Of a stretch of 64,000 nucleotides of DNA, positions 51,581-61,044 are shown piece by piece. This DNA is from an uncultured Paracoccus sp. (GTDB lineage Bacteria > Pseudomonadota > Alphaproteobacteria > Rhodobacterales > Rhodobacteraceae). The first letter of the stretch is position 1; each line of letters opens with the position of its first letter. The translations under genes were made by a program, and so were the position numbers. Location: contig NZ_CANKWH010000006.1 of assembly GCF_947487305.1 (NCBI RefSeq), positions 124,001-188,000 of the forward strand, given 5' to 3'. The notes below the pieces were generated by a model. It ran no database searches. It was not told where the DNA came from and worked only from the letters and a program-made list of their open reading frames with translations.

Positions 51581-52819
51581 ATGAAAGACTTCCTGAAAGC
51601 CTCGGTCGCGATCACTGCCCTGTTGGCTTCGGCCGGGATCGCCTCGGCGGAATGCGGTATCGAAAAGGGGTCGGTGCGCATCTTGTCGAATGATTTCGCC
51701 GCCCTTCACGCCATCGCCACGGCCGCCGAGACCTGCGCCAGCGATACGGTCAAGGTGACGAAGAACCAGACCTCCGAGCACAAGAACATCCAGGTGCCGG
51801 CGCTGACCACTAATCCCGCAAGCTATACCGTGGCGGTCATCGCCACCAACTCGGTGGTGCCGCTGCTGACCGGCGATCTGGTGCGACCGCTGGATGATTA
51901 TGTGGCGAAATGGGGGCAGGACCTGCAGGAAAGCCAGCTGATCCGTGTGGATGGCAAGATCATGGCGATCGCCTTCATGGCCAATGCGCAGCACCTCTTC
52001 TATCGCGAGGATATTCTGGCCGATAACGGTATCGCTGTGCCGACCTCGTATGAGGAGGTGCTGGCGGCGGCCAAGACCCTGCGCGACAAGGGCGTGATGC
52101 AGAACCCGCTGGCCTCGGGCTACAAGCCGGGCTGGGATCTCGCGGCAGAGTTCGTGAACACCTATCTCGGCACGGGCGGCGAATTCTTCAAGGAAGGCAG
52201 CGCCGAGGCCGACATCAACAATGATAACGGGATCAAGACTCTGGAAACGCTCAAGGAAATGAGCACCTACATGAGCCCCGATTTTGTCACCTATAATGCC
52301 AATGAAATGCGCCCCATCTGGGAGGCGGGTGATATCGCCATGCAGATCGGTTGGGGCTCGGTTACGGGTGCCTATATCGCCGAGGACAGCCCCTCGCCCG
52401 AGATTGCCAAGGCCACGAAATTCGCCGCCGCGCCGACCATTGGCGGCGGGACGATCCCCTCGGCCGCCCTGTGGTGGGACGGGTTCGTCATCGCCAAGAA
52501 CATCTCGGACGAGGATGCCGAGGCTTCGTTCCGCGCGATGATGGTCGGCATCTCGCCCGCCACGGCCGAGGCCAATGCCGATGCGGCCGTCTGGCTGGTC
52601 AAGGGCTACGAGGCGACGCCGGCCGCCGTCGGCGTGGTGGCCGACATGCAGGGGGGGGCGCGGCCCTATCCGATGGTGCCCTATATGGGGCTCTTGCACA
52701 CCGCACTTGGCGACAACCTGGCCGAGTTCATGCAGGGCCAGGAAAGCGCCGAACAGGCTCTGGCCGATGTGACCGCCGCCTATAACACAGCGGCGAAGGA
52801 AGCCGGCTTCCTCGACTGA
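51581..52819 (+). CDS. ABC sugar-type transporter solute-binding protein
   Basis: A 412-residue periplasmic protein. The signal peptide covers residues 1-22 (ASA cleavage) and the mature protein starts ECGIEKGSVRILSNDF. It belongs to the extracellular solute-binding family 1, which serves carbohydrate-type importers, but members also bind polyols and other polar compounds. Two ATG codons are adjacent (51578 and 51581); the second is preferred for its 7-bp spacing from AGGAG. It heads the ABC operon. Confidence 0.9.
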   Translation: MKDFLKASVAITALLASAGIASAECGIEKGSVRILSNDFAALHAIATAAETCASDTVKVTKNQTSEHKNIQVPALTTNPASYTVAVIATNSVVPLLTGDLVRPLDDYVAKWGQDLQESQLIRVDGKIMAIAFMANAQHLFYREDILADNGIAVPTSYEEVLAAAKTLRDKGVMQNPLASGYKPGWDLAAEFVNTYLGTGGEFFKEGSAEADINNDNGIKTLETLKEMSTYMSPDFVTYNANEMRPIWEAGDIAMQIGWGSVTGAYIAEDSPSPEIAKATKFAAAPTIGGGTIPSAALWWDGFVIAKNISDEDAEASFRAMMVGISPATAEANADAAVWLVKGYEATPAAVGVVADMQGGARPYPMVPYMGLLHTALGDNLAEFMQGQESAEQALADVTAAYNTAAKEAGFLD

Positions 52820-52833
52820 CCGATCCCCAGCAC

Positions 52834-52855
52834 GGCGGGGCCATCCGGTCCCGCC
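52834..52855 (+). other. Hairpin between binding-protein and permease genes
   Basis: GGCGGGGCC pairs with GGTCCCGCC (one G-T pair) around a 4-bp loop, 15 bp after the binding-protein stop. As at 26147, it probably protects the abundant binding-protein message from decay. Confidence 0.5.
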
Positions 52856-52910
52856 CGCTTCGCCCGCCCTGAGGCGCCCATCCGCCCGGACCTGTTCGAC
52901 GGAGTGACCG

Positions 52911-53939
52911 ATGCCGCACAGAACCTTCCTTGCCTTCATCTGGCCCTCGCTTCTGGCCATGGTGCTGTTCATCGCGATCCCGATCCTCTCGGTCGGTTAT
53001 CAGTCGCTGTTCGTCGAGCATCCGCAGATGATGACCGAGGTGGAAAGCTGCGGCCCGTTCGGCTGCAAGACCGAGCGGCGGGTCGATGCCGCCGCCATGA
53101 GCGAATTGCGCGCCGAAAGCCCGATGGGGCGGTACAACGGCATGGGCACCTACACGAACCCCAGCCATCTGGCCTTTGACGAGGTCGGCGCAGCCTGGCG
53201 CGGCAGCGAGAGTTTCGGCCAGTTCCTCAGGCTGGTGATGAACCTGCCCTTCTACAAGGCGCTGTTCTTCACGCTGGCCTATACCTTCATCGTCACGCCG
53301 CTGGTCATCGTCCTGGGCTTCTGCATCGCGATTGCCGTCAACACCGTCTCGGCGCGGCTGAAGGGGCCGGTGATCTTCTTCTCGCTCTTGCCGATGATCG
53401 TGACGCCGCTGATCGGGGCGCTGGTCTTGTTCTGGATGATCGATGCGCGGGGCGTGATCGGGGCGACGCTGCAGCAGGTGTTCAACGATCCGCAACTGTC
53501 GCTGAAGGCCTCTCCGACGCTGACCTGGGTGACGCTGTTCGTCTATGGCGTCTGGCACAGCGCGCCCTTTGCCTTCGTGGTCTTCTATGCCGGGCTGCAG
53601 ACCGTGCCGCAGGACACGCTGGAAAGCGCCATGGTCGATGGCGCCAGCCGGTGGGAGCGTATCCGCTTTGTCACCATTCCCTATTTGATGCCGCTCGCCA
53701 CCTTCATCGCGCTGATGCAGCTGATGGACAATTTCCGCGTCTTCGAGCCGATCATCGGCTTCTCGGCCGAAGCGAATGCCACCTCGCTCAGCTACCTGAT
53801 CTACTCCGATCTCAGATCCGGTGATTTCCCGCTGTTCGGCTCGGCCGCGGCCAGTTCGATACTGACCATCGGCGGGGTGGTGATCCTGCTGACACCGGTG
53901 CTGATCCGGACCTGGCGCGAATTCAAGAGAAAGGGCTGA
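52911..53939 (+). CDS. ABC transporter permease 1
   Basis: A 342-residue permease of the MalF/UgpA type. The first helix is followed by a long periplasmic loop with two cysteines (residues 47 and 51, in SCGPFGCKT) that could form a disulfide, then five helices. The EAA-type loop reads ESAMVDGASRWERIRFVTIPY near residue 240. It starts 91 bp after the binding-protein stop and 4 bp before the second permease gene. Confidence 0.9.
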   Translation: MPHRTFLAFIWPSLLAMVLFIAIPILSVGYQSLFVEHPQMMTEVESCGPFGCKTERRVDAAAMSELRAESPMGRYNGMGTYTNPSHLAFDEVGAAWRGSESFGQFLRLVMNLPFYKALFFTLAYTFIVTPLVIVLGFCIAIAVNTVSARLKGPVIFFSLLPMIVTPLIGALVLFWMIDARGVIGATLQQVFNDPQLSLKASPTLTWVTLFVYGVWHSAPFAFVVFYAGLQTVPQDTLESAMVDGASRWERIRFVTIPYLMPLATFIALMQLMDNFRVFEPIIGFSAEANATSLSYLIYSDLRSGDFPLFGSAAASSILTIGGVVILLTPVLIRTWREFKRKG

Positions 53940-53943
53940 TCCG

Positions 53944-54825
53944 ATGGCAAAGGCACTGCATCAAAGACCGCTGCCGCTGGTCGCCCTGTCCACGGGTTTC
54001 GTCATCCTGTGGGTGCTGCTCGCGGCCTTTCCCTTCGTCTGGACCGCCTGGGGCTCGTTCAAGGTCGAGGCCGATTTCTTCTCGCGCACCGACTGGATGA
54101 ACGCGATCTTCGGGCCGAAGACGCTGCAGCAGACCGGCGGCACATTTACCGGCGATGCCTATGAAGCTGCGTGGATTCAGCAGGGCTTCTGGAAGGCCGT
54201 GCTGAATACCAGCATCGTCGTCGTCGCGGTCGTCACCATTTCTCTGACCTTTGGCACGCTTGGGGGCTATGCGCTGGCGCGTTCAGGGTTCCGCTATACC
54301 TTCTGGCTTCTGATCGCGGCGCTGATCTTTCGGGCCATGCCGCATGTGACGCTGGTCTCGGGCTATCTGCTGCCGTTCTTCGAGATGAACATCTGGGGCT
54401 ATCTGCCCACCACCATCATCGTGCTGGTGGCGATCAACCAGCCCTTTACCCTGTGGATGCTGCATTCCTTCTTCATGACCATCCCCAAGGATCTGGATGA
54501 AAGCGCGCTGGTCGATGGCTGCACCCGGTTCCAGGCCTTCCGGCTGGCGGTGATCCCGGTGATGTGGCCGGGCGTGGTGACGACGGGCCTCTTCAGCTTC
54601 CTTCTCGCCTATAACGACTTCACCGTCACCTCGATGCTGCTGACGCAGGAAAACCAGACGATGGTCCCGAAAATCGCGAGCTTCCTCGGCTCGACCCAGC
54701 AGGAAGGCAAGGTGATGCTGGCCGTGTCCGCCGCCGTCTCGGCGATGGCGCCGCTCTTCGTGCTTGTCATGGTCTTCCAGCGCCAGATCGTCAGCGGCCT
54801 GACCGCCGGCGCCGTGAAAGGTTGA
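53944..54825 (+). CDS. ABC transporter permease 2
   Basis: A 293-residue permease of the MalG/UgpE type with six predicted helices and the EAA-type loop ESALVDGCTRFQAFRLAVIPV near residue 185. With permease 1 it forms the channel of the importer. It lies 4 bp after permease 1 and 6 bp before the ATPase gene. Confidence 0.92.
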   Translation: MAKALHQRPLPLVALSTGFVILWVLLAAFPFVWTAWGSFKVEADFFSRTDWMNAIFGPKTLQQTGGTFTGDAYEAAWIQQGFWKAVLNTSIVVVAVVTISLTFGTLGGYALARSGFRYTFWLLIAALIFRAMPHVTLVSGYLLPFFEMNIWGYLPTTIIVLVAINQPFTLWMLHSFFMTIPKDLDESALVDGCTRFQAFRLAVIPVMWPGVVTTGLFSFLLAYNDFTVTSMLLTQENQTMVPKIASFLGSTQQEGKVMLAVSAAVSAMAPLFVLVMVFQRQIVSGLTAGAVKG

Positions 54826-54831
54826 AATCAG

Positions 54832-55884
54832 ATGGCTGAACTTCGTCTCAAGAACATCTCCAAGCGCTGGGGCGCCTATACCGGGGTCGACAATTTCGAC
54901 CTGCATATCGTCGATCAGGAATTCATCGTGCTGCTGGGCCCGTCGGGCTGCGGCAAGTCCACCACCATGCGGATGATCGCGGGACTGGAGGACGTGACCG
55001 AGGGCGAGATCTGGCTGGGCGACCGCATGGTCAACAAGCTGGAGCCCAAGGACCGCGACATCGCCATGGTGTTCCAGTCCTACGGGCTTTACCCGCAGCT
55101 CTCGGTCTATGAGAACATCCGTTTCCCGCTGAAGGTCCGCAAGGTCCCGAAGGAGCAGCATCACGAAAAGGTCATGGCCGCCGCCGCCATGGTGGAACTG
55201 ACCGACCTTCTGGACCGCCGCCCCGCCGCGCTGTCCGGCGGGCAGCGCCAGCGGGTGGCGCTTGGCCGCGCCATTGTGCGCAAGCCCACGGTCTTCCTGA
55301 TGGATGAACCGCTGTCGAACCTCGACGCCAAGCTGCGCGTCTCGACCCGGGCGCAGATCAAGAACCTGCAGCACAAGCTGAAGACCACGACCATCTATGT
55401 CACCCATGACCAGATCGAGGCGATGACCCTGGCAGATCGCGTGGTGGTGATGAACAAGGGCAAGATCCAGCAGGTCGGCACGCCCACGGATATCTACGAC
55501 AACCCCGCCAATACCTTCGTGGCCAGCTTCATCGGCAGCCCGGCGATGAATCTGGTCGAGGGCAGGCTGCAAAACGGCGTCTTCGAGGCCGAGGGCATCC
55601 GCGTTCCGGGACTCGACGCGGCTCATGACGGGCCGGTGATCCTGGGCTTCCGGGCCGAGGACGTGTCGCTGGCCTCGGACGGGGGCGAGCTGAGCGCGCC
55701 GGTCTATTCGATGGAGCTTCTGGGCGAGTCCTCGATGATCTCCTACCGCATCGGCGAGGCGCTGGTCTCGATCAAGGCCCCCAAGGATTTCCGCGCCGAG
55801 ATCGGCGAAACGGTCGGCACGAGCATTCCCGCGGGGATGTGCCACCTGTTCGACGCCAGGACCGGCCAGCGCATGACCGGGTGA
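54832..55884 (+). CDS. ABC transporter ATP-binding protein (UgpC type)
   Basis: A 350-residue ATPase. Walker [10 protein letters not shown] near residue 37, signature [13 protein letters not shown] near 134, Walker [13 protein letters not shown] near 156 and the THDQ switch are intact, followed by a TOBE domain from about residue 240. It completes the importer encoded at 51581-55884. It ends 69 bp before the dehydrogenase gene, which probably belongs to the same transcript. Confidence 0.95.
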   Translation: MAELRLKNISKRWGAYTGVDNFDLHIVDQEFIVLLGPSGCGKSTTMRMIAGLEDVTEGEIWLGDRMVNKLEPKDRDIAMVFQSYGLYPQLSVYENIRFPLKVRKVPKEQHHEKVMAAAAMVELTDLLDRRPAALSGGQRQRVALGRAIVRKPTVFLMDEPLSNLDAKLRVSTRAQIKNLQHKLKTTTIYVTHDQIEAMTLADRVVVMNKGKIQQVGTPTDIYDNPANTFVASFIGSPAMNLVEGRLQNGVFEAEGIRVPGLDAAHDGPVILGFRAEDVSLASDGGELSAPVYSMELLGESSMISYRIGEALVSIKAPKDFRAEIGETVGTSIPAGMCHLFDARTGQRMTG

Positions 55885-55953
55885 GGGCAGAAGGCCGCCC
55901 CCGGTGAACAGGACAGACGCGGCAGCGCCCGCATTTCGAGAAGGCATGAAGTT

Positions 55954-57282
55954 ATGGCAATTCAACATCTGAAGTCCGGCAAGCCCGCCGATCAGCGGGC
56001 CGAGGATGATGCGCGCGTCCGCGCGACGGTCGAGGCGACGCTGAAGGATATCGAGGCGCGGGGCGATGCGGCGATCCGCGATCTCTCGGTGACCTTCGAC
56101 AAATACGACCCGCCGTCGTTCCGCCTGACTCTCTCGGAAATCGAGGCCGCGATGCAGCAGGTCAGCACGCGGGACATGGAGGATATCCGTTTCGCCCAGA
56201 CCCAGATCCGCCGCTTTGCCGAGGCGCAGCGGGATTCGATGCAGGATATCGAGGTCGAGACCCTGCCGGGCGTGGTGCTGGGTCATCGCAATATCCCGGT
56301 GCAATCGGTCGGCTGCTATGTGCCGGGCGGCAAGTTCCCGATGGTCGCCTCGGCGCATATGTCGGTGCTGACCGCCTCGGTTGCCGGGGTGCCGCGCATC
56401 GTCTCCGCCGCGCCGCCGGTCAACGGTGCGCCCCATCCGGCCATCGTTGCCGCCCAGCATCTGGGCGGCGCGCATGAGATTTATGTTCTCGGCGGGATGC
56501 AGGCGGTCGGCGCCATGGCCATCGGGACCGAGACGATCGAGCCGGTGCATATGCTGGTCGGCCCCGGCAATGCCTTCGTCGCCGAGGCCAAGCGCCAGCT
56601 TTACGGGCGCGTCGGCATCGACCTTTTCGCCGGTCCGACCGAGACCATGGTGATCGCCGATCACACGGTGGACGCGGAACTGTGCGCCACCGATCTCTTG
56701 GGTCAGGCCGAACACGGTTACAACTCGCCCGCCTGTCTCATCACCAACAGTAGCAAGCTGGCCGAGGGGACGCTGGCCGAGATCGATCGGCTTCTGGACC
56801 TTCTGCCCACGCGCGAGACGGCGCTGGCCTCGTGGCGCGACTATGGCGATGTCTATCTGTGCGACAGCCATGACGAGATGCTGCAACTGGCCAATGATCT
56901 GGCCTATGAGCATGTGCAGGTGATGACCGACCGCGACGACTGGTATCTGGAGAAGATGCACAGCTATGGCGCGCTGTTCCTTGGTCCGCGCACCAATGTC
57001 GCCAATGGCGACAAGGTGATCGGCACCAACCACACGCTGCCGACCAAGAAGGCAGGGCGCTATACCGGCGGGCTGTGGGTGGGAAAGTTCCTGAAGACCC
57101 ACAGCTATCAGCGGGTGACGACCGACGAGGCGGCGACGCTGGTCGGCGAATATGGCTCGCGCCTCTGCCTGCTCGAGGGCTTCGTCGGCCATGCCGAGCA
57201 ATGCAATATCCGGGTGCGCCGTTATGGCGGGATCAATGTCCCCTATGGCGCGCCCGCCCCCTATCACGATGCGGCCGAGTAG
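55954..57282 (+). CDS. Histidinol-dehydrogenase-family enzyme (catabolic paralog)
   Basis: A 442-residue NAD-dependent dehydrogenase of the HisD superfamily. [11 protein letters not shown] near residue 122, [12 protein letters not shown] near 227 and the zinc-ligand stretch [10 protein letters not shown] near 249 are present. The catalytic Glu-His pair appears in YEHVQVM near 321, and the C-terminal ligand region is [12 protein letters not shown]. The long sequence differs from biosynthetic HisD and is closer to paralogs such as HpsN, which oxidise an alcohol to an acid in two steps. No histidine gene is nearby. Here it probably oxidises a hydroxymethyl group of the imported substrate. Confidence 0.85.
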   Translation: MAIQHLKSGKPADQRAEDDARVRATVEATLKDIEARGDAAIRDLSVTFDKYDPPSFRLTLSEIEAAMQQVSTRDMEDIRFAQTQIRRFAEAQRDSMQDIEVETLPGVVLGHRNIPVQSVGCYVPGGKFPMVASAHMSVLTASVAGVPRIVSAAPPVNGAPHPAIVAAQHLGGAHEIYVLGGMQAVGAMAIGTETIEPVHMLVGPGNAFVAEAKRQLYGRVGIDLFAGPTETMVIADHTVDAELCATDLLGQAEHGYNSPACLITNSSKLAEGTLAEIDRLLDLLPTRETALASWRDYGDVYLCDSHDEMLQLANDLAYEHVQVMTDRDDWYLEKMHSYGALFLGPRTNVANGDKVIGTNHTLPTKKAGRYTGGLWVGKFLKTHSYQRVTTDEAATLVGEYGSRLCLLEGFVGHAEQCNIRVRRYGGINVPYGAPAPYHDAAE

Positions 57283-57285
57283 ATC

Positions 57286-58050
57286 ATGAGCCTGCCCGTT
57301 TCTCCCTCCTTCCGCCTTGACGGCCGCCGGGCACTGGTCACTGGCGCCTCGTCCGGCATCGGTGCCGCCTGCGCGGCGGCGCTGGCCGGGCAGGGGGCGC
57401 ATGTGGTCTGCGCCGCGCGGGGCGTGGAAAAGCTGCAGGCGGTGGTGGACGAGTTGACCGCACGAGGGCAGAGCGCCAGCGCGCTGGCGCTGGATGTGGC
57501 CGACCCCGCTGCCATGGCCGCGACGCTTCAAGCCGAACCGGGCTTTGATGTGGTGGTGAACTCGGCCGGGCTGGCGCGGCATTCGCCGGCGCTCGACACC
57601 AAGCCCGAGGATTTCGATGCGGTGGTCGGGGTCAACCTGCGCGGCGCCTATTTCCTCTCGGCTGCCGTCGCCCGCAAGATGATCGCGGCGGGACAGGGCG
57701 GCTCGATCATCCATATCTCCAGCCAGATGGGCCATGTCGGCGGCGTTGACCGGGCGCTTTACTGCGCCACCAAGCACGGGCTGGAAGGGATGCTGAAGTC
57801 GATGGCGCTGGAATGGGGCCGCGACCGGGTGCGGATCAACAGCATCTGCCCGACCTTCATCCGCACGCCCTTGACCGAGGCGACCTTTGCCAACCCCGAG
57901 CGCGTCCGCTGGATCGAGGAAAAGATCAAGCTCGGCCGCGTCGGCGAGGTCGAGGACATCATGGGCGCGGTGATCTATCTGGCCTCCGATGCCTCGGCCT
58001 TGGTAACAGGTTCGGCGCTGATGGTTGACGGAGGTTGGACGGCGGACTGA
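57286..58050 (+). CDS. Short-chain dehydrogenase/reductase
   Basis: A 254-residue classical SDR. The cofactor motif TGASSGIG lies near residue 18, the NSAG stretch near 87, the catalytic serine in IIHISSQMG near 145 and the Y-x3-K pair in YCATK near 161. It follows the HisD-like gene by 3 bp and overlaps the LacI start (TGATG). It likely oxidises a secondary alcohol in the same pathway. The HisD-like plus SDR pairing recalls sulfopropanediol dehydrogenases, but no sulfolyase is present. Confidence 0.92.
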   Translation: MSLPVSPSFRLDGRRALVTGASSGIGAACAAALAGQGAHVVCAARGVEKLQAVVDELTARGQSASALALDVADPAAMAATLQAEPGFDVVVNSAGLARHSPALDTKPEDFDAVVGVNLRGAYFLSAAVARKMIAAGQGGSIIHISSQMGHVGGVDRALYCATKHGLEGMLKSMALEWGRDRVRINSICPTFIRTPLTEATFANPERVRWIEEKIKLGRVGEVEDIMGAVIYLASDASALVTGSALMVDGGWTAD

Positions 58051-59069
58051 TGACGGTGGAAAAGGTAACTTCGCAAGATGTGGCGCGGCTGGCCGGGGTC
58101 AGCCAGTCGGCGGTCAGCCGGGTCTTTACCCCGGGCGCCTCGGTCTCGCCCGCCATGGCGAAAAAGGTGCGGGCGGCGGCGGATCAGCTGGGCTATCGGC
58201 CCAATGTGCTGGCGCGCTCGCTGATCACCGGGCGCTCGCGGATCATCGGGCTGGTGGTGGCCTATCTGGAAAACCAGTTCTACCCGGTCGCCATCGAGCG
58301 CCTGTCGCGCGCGCTGCAGGCCGATGGCTATCACATCCTGATTTTCATGGCCGAGAACTCGGACAGTCAGGTGGCCGAGGTGATGCAGGAGCTGATCGAC
58401 TATCAGGTCGACGGCATCATCACCGCCTCGGTCGCCATGACCAATGACCTGACCGCGCGCTGCGCCGCCGCCGGCATTCCGGTGGTGATGTTCAACCGGG
58501 GACAGGACGGCACGACCCATTCCTCCGTCACCTCGGCCAACGTCGCGGGCGGGGTGAAGGTGGCGGAATTCCTGCTGGCCGGCGGTCATCGCCGCATCGC
58601 CCATATCGCCGGATGGGAGGGATCATCCACGGGGCGCGACCGTCGGCGTGGTTTCCTCGACACGCTGGCCGCTGCCGGGCACCAGCCCGTCGCGGTGATC
58701 GACGGCATGTATGCGCGCGAGGCCGCCGCCGAGGCCGCGCGGGAGATGATGGCAATGTCCGAGCCGCCCGACGCGATCTTCGTCGGCAACGACCACATGG
58801 CCTTTGCCGTCATGGATGTGCTGCGCTTCGAGCTGGGTCTGCGCATCCCGGAGGACGTTTCCATCGTCGGTTATGACGATGTGCCGCTGGCGGAATGGCC
58901 GGCCTACAGCCTGACCACGGTGCGCCAGCCGGTCAACCGTATGGTTCAGGCCACGGTCGAGACCATCCTTGGCAAGATCGAGGACCCGGCGCGGCAGGCG
59001 GAAAAGATCGAGATCGACGGGCCGCTGATCCTGCGCGGCTCGGCCCGGATACCGGAAGGATGGCAATGA
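58050..59069 (+). CDS. LacI family transcriptional regulator of the 49-64 kb system
   Basis: A 339-residue LacI-family repressor with the helix-turn-helix VTSQDVARLAGVSQSAVSRVF and a sugar-binding-protein-like effector domain ending near GYDDVPLAEWPAYSLTTVRQP. It is embedded within the operon, coupled by TGATG to the SDR gene and by overlapping ATGs to the next gene. Its likely operators are the two CpG-centred palindromes at 49003 and 51421. An inducer derived from the imported substrate would switch on both promoters and the regulator's own gene. Confidence 0.9.
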   Translation: MTVEKVTSQDVARLAGVSQSAVSRVFTPGASVSPAMAKKVRAAADQLGYRPNVLARSLITGRSRIIGLVVAYLENQFYPVAIERLSRALQADGYHILIFMAENSDSQVAEVMQELIDYQVDGIITASVAMTNDLTARCAAAGIPVVMFNRGQDGTTHSSVTSANVAGGVKVAEFLLAGGHRRIAHIAGWEGSSTGRDRRRGFLDTLAAAGHQPVAVIDGMYAREAAAEAAREMMAMSEPPDAIFVGNDHMAFAVMDVLRFELGLRIPEDVSIVGYDDVPLAEWPAYSLTTVRQPVNRMVQATVETILGKIEDPARQAEKIEIDGPLILRGSARIPEGWQ

Positions 59070-60043
59070 TGAAGGATTTCGACCCCAAGTTCCGCGACTT
59101 CCCCGACTATATCCTCGGGATCACCCGCGAGATCTGGGAAGAACGCGGCATTGCGACGCTGCACCGGTATTACGCGCCCGATATCGTCGTGCGCTCGCCT
59201 TCTTCGGTTGTGGTGGGCAATGGCGATGTGATCGCGGCAACGATGGCGACGCTGGCCGAGTTCCCCGACCGGCAATTGCTGGGCGAGGATGTGATCTGGT
59301 CCGGCACGCCCGAAGAGGGGATGCTGTCCTCGCACCGGGTCTTTTCGACCGCCACCCACTCGGGCGACGGCGTCTATGGCAAGGCCACCGGGCGCAAGCT
59401 GCGCTATCGCATTCTGGCCGACTGCCATGCCATCGCCAACCAGATCAACGATGAATGGCTGATCCGCGATCAGGGCGCCATCGTCCGCCAGATGGGTCTG
59501 GACCCGCGCGACTTTGCCCGCGCCCAGATCGCCGCCGAGGGCGGGGCCGAGTCGGCATCGCGTCCGCTGACCCCCGCCACGGACCGGCCCGGACCCTATC
59601 TCGGACGCGGCAACGAGAATGAATGGGGCCAGCGCTATGCCGACCTGCTGACCCGGATCATGGGCGCCGACATGGCCGTCATCGGCACGGAATACGACCG
59701 CGCCGCGCAGCTGGAACTGCCGGGCGGCGTGGCCGAACATGGCCGCGAGGCGGCCGATCATTTCTGGATGGGCCTGCGCGCCGCGCTGCCCACGGCCAGT
59801 TTCACCATCCACCACGTCATCGGGCGCGACGATCCGATGATGCCGCCCCGCGCCGCCCTGCGTTGGAGCCTGACCGGAAAACATTCCGGCTGGGGCGGCT
59901 TTGGTCGTCCGACCGGGGCCGAGCTGCATGTCATGGGCATGTCCCATGCCGAGTTCGGTCCCCGGGGGCTGCGCCGCGAATGGGTGCTGTTCGATGAGAC
60001 CGCGATCTGGAAGCAAATCCTTTTGCATACGGGTGAGCTATGA
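59066..60043 (+). CDS. Tandem SnoaL/NTF2-like protein, paralog 2
   Basis: A 325-residue protein of two NTF2-like domains, closely similar in layout to the gene directly downstream: DYILGITREIWEERGIA at the start, VIWSGTPEEGMLSSHR, then EW-x(10)-RQMGLDPRDFARAQI, and a C-terminal HVMGMSHAEFGP. Three possible ATG codons lie at 59060, 59066 and 59069; 59066 has the best spacing from GGAAGGA. It overlaps the LacI stop by 4 bp and the next start by 4 bp. It probably forms a heteromer with paralog 3. Confidence 0.78.
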   Translation: MMKDFDPKFRDFPDYILGITREIWEERGIATLHRYYAPDIVVRSPSSVVVGNGDVIAATMATLAEFPDRQLLGEDVIWSGTPEEGMLSSHRVFSTATHSGDGVYGKATGRKLRYRILADCHAIANQINDEWLIRDQGAIVRQMGLDPRDFARAQIAAEGGAESASRPLTPATDRPGPYLGRGNENEWGQRYADLLTRIMGADMAVIGTEYDRAAQLELPGGVAEHGREAADHFWMGLRAALPTASFTIHHVIGRDDPMMPPRAALRWSLTGKHSGWGGFGRPTGAELHVMGMSHAEFGPRGLRREWVLFDETAIWKQILLHTGEL

Positions 60044-61044
60044 GTGCCGATCCGAACCCGGTCGAGCAGGGCGCGCGCCCCGCGCCGCGCTATGACGACC
60101 CGGTCAGCTATATCCTCGGGATCACCAAGGACATCTGGGAAGATCGCGGCATCGCGCTGCTGGAAACCGCCTATGGGCCGCAGATGATCATGCGAAATGC
60201 CGGCGGGATGAAGATCGGCAACCAGTCGGTCATCAATGACACCCTGGCCAAGATGGCCGCCTTTCCCGATCTCGAGATCCTCGGCGAGGATGTGATCTGG
60301 TCAGGCGATCCGAACGGGCGCTATCTCTCGTCCCATCGCAGCGTCATCACCGGCACCCATACCGGCCACGGCGTCTGGGGCCCGCCCTCGGGCAAGCGCT
60401 TCACCGTGCGCTGCATCGCCGATTGCTCGGTTCTGGACGAGGTGATCGACGACGAATGGCTGGCCTATGACACCGGCGACCAGGCCCGGCAGCTGGGCCA
60501 TGACCCCGCCGATTTCGCCCGCGCCCGGATCATCGCCGAGGGCGGGCCGGACAAGGCGCTGCGGCCCTTCACCCCCGATCAGGACCGGCCCGGACCCTAT
60601 CTGGCGCGCGGAAATGACAGCGAATGGGGCGCGCGGCTGGCCGAAATCCTGACGCGTATCATGGACAAGGACGTGGCGGTGATCCGTCCCGAATATGACC
60701 GCGCCGTGCGCATCGAACATGCCGGCGGCCATGGCGGCTGGGGCCAACAGGCAGCCGAGGCGATGTGGATGCGGCTGCGCTCGTCCTTTCCCTCGGCGCG
60801 CTTCGCGATCCACCACGTCATCGGCCGATCCGACCCGCACCAGCCGCACCGCGCCGCGATCCGCTGGAGCCTTGACGGCAGCCATGATGGCTTCGGCCGC
60901 TTCGGCCCACCCACCGGCGCGCCGGTTCATGTCATGGGCTTCACCCATGCCGAGTTCGGCCCCTGGGGGCTGCGCCGCGAATTCACCCTGTTTGACGAAG
61001 TCGCGATCTGGAAACAGATCCATCTGCACACCGGAGACATCTGA
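60040..61044 (+). CDS. Tandem SnoaL/NTF2-like protein, paralog 3
   Basis: A 334-residue paralog of the upstream gene. Shared motifs are SYILGITKDIWEDRGIA, GEDVIWSGDPNGRYLSSHRS, RPGPYLARGN and HVMGFTHAEFGPWGLRREF. The pair therefore arose by tandem duplication; the conserved Trp, His and Asp residues suggest that both are catalytic or that they form one hetero-oligomeric enzyme. The start overlaps the previous stop (ATGA) and the stop overlaps the bicupin start (TGATG). No reaction can be assigned from sequence alone. Confidence 0.78.
   Translation: MSADPNPVEQGARPAPRYDDPVSYILGITKDIWEDRGIALLETAYGPQMIMRNAGGMKIGNQSVINDTLAKMAAFPDLEILGEDVIWSGDPNGRYLSSHRSVITGTHTGHGVWGPPSGKRFTVRCIADCSVLDEVIDDEWLAYDTGDQARQLGHDPADFARARIIAEGGPDKALRPFTPDQDRPGPYLARGNDSEWGARLAEILTRIMDKDVAVIRPEYDRAVRIEHAGGHGGWGQQAAEAMWMRLRSSFPSARFAIHHVIGRSDPHQPHRAAIRWSLDGSHDGFGRFGPPTGAPVHVMGFTHAEFGPWGLRREFTLFDEVAIWKQIHLHTGDI

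Noticed and set aside
54283..57777. An open frame of more than 1100 codons on the minus strand, opposite the second ABC operon and HisD-like gene
   Set aside because: Its product is rich in His, Gly, Arg and Asp without any recognisable domain. It is the typical antisense shadow of GC-rich genes, and the plus-strand genes here are all well supported.
55954..58050. Sulfopropanediol (HpsN/HpsO) utilisation locus
   Set aside because: The dehydrogenase types fit, but no sulfolactate or cysteate lyase and no sulfite exporter is present, and the surrounding genes do not fit that pathway.
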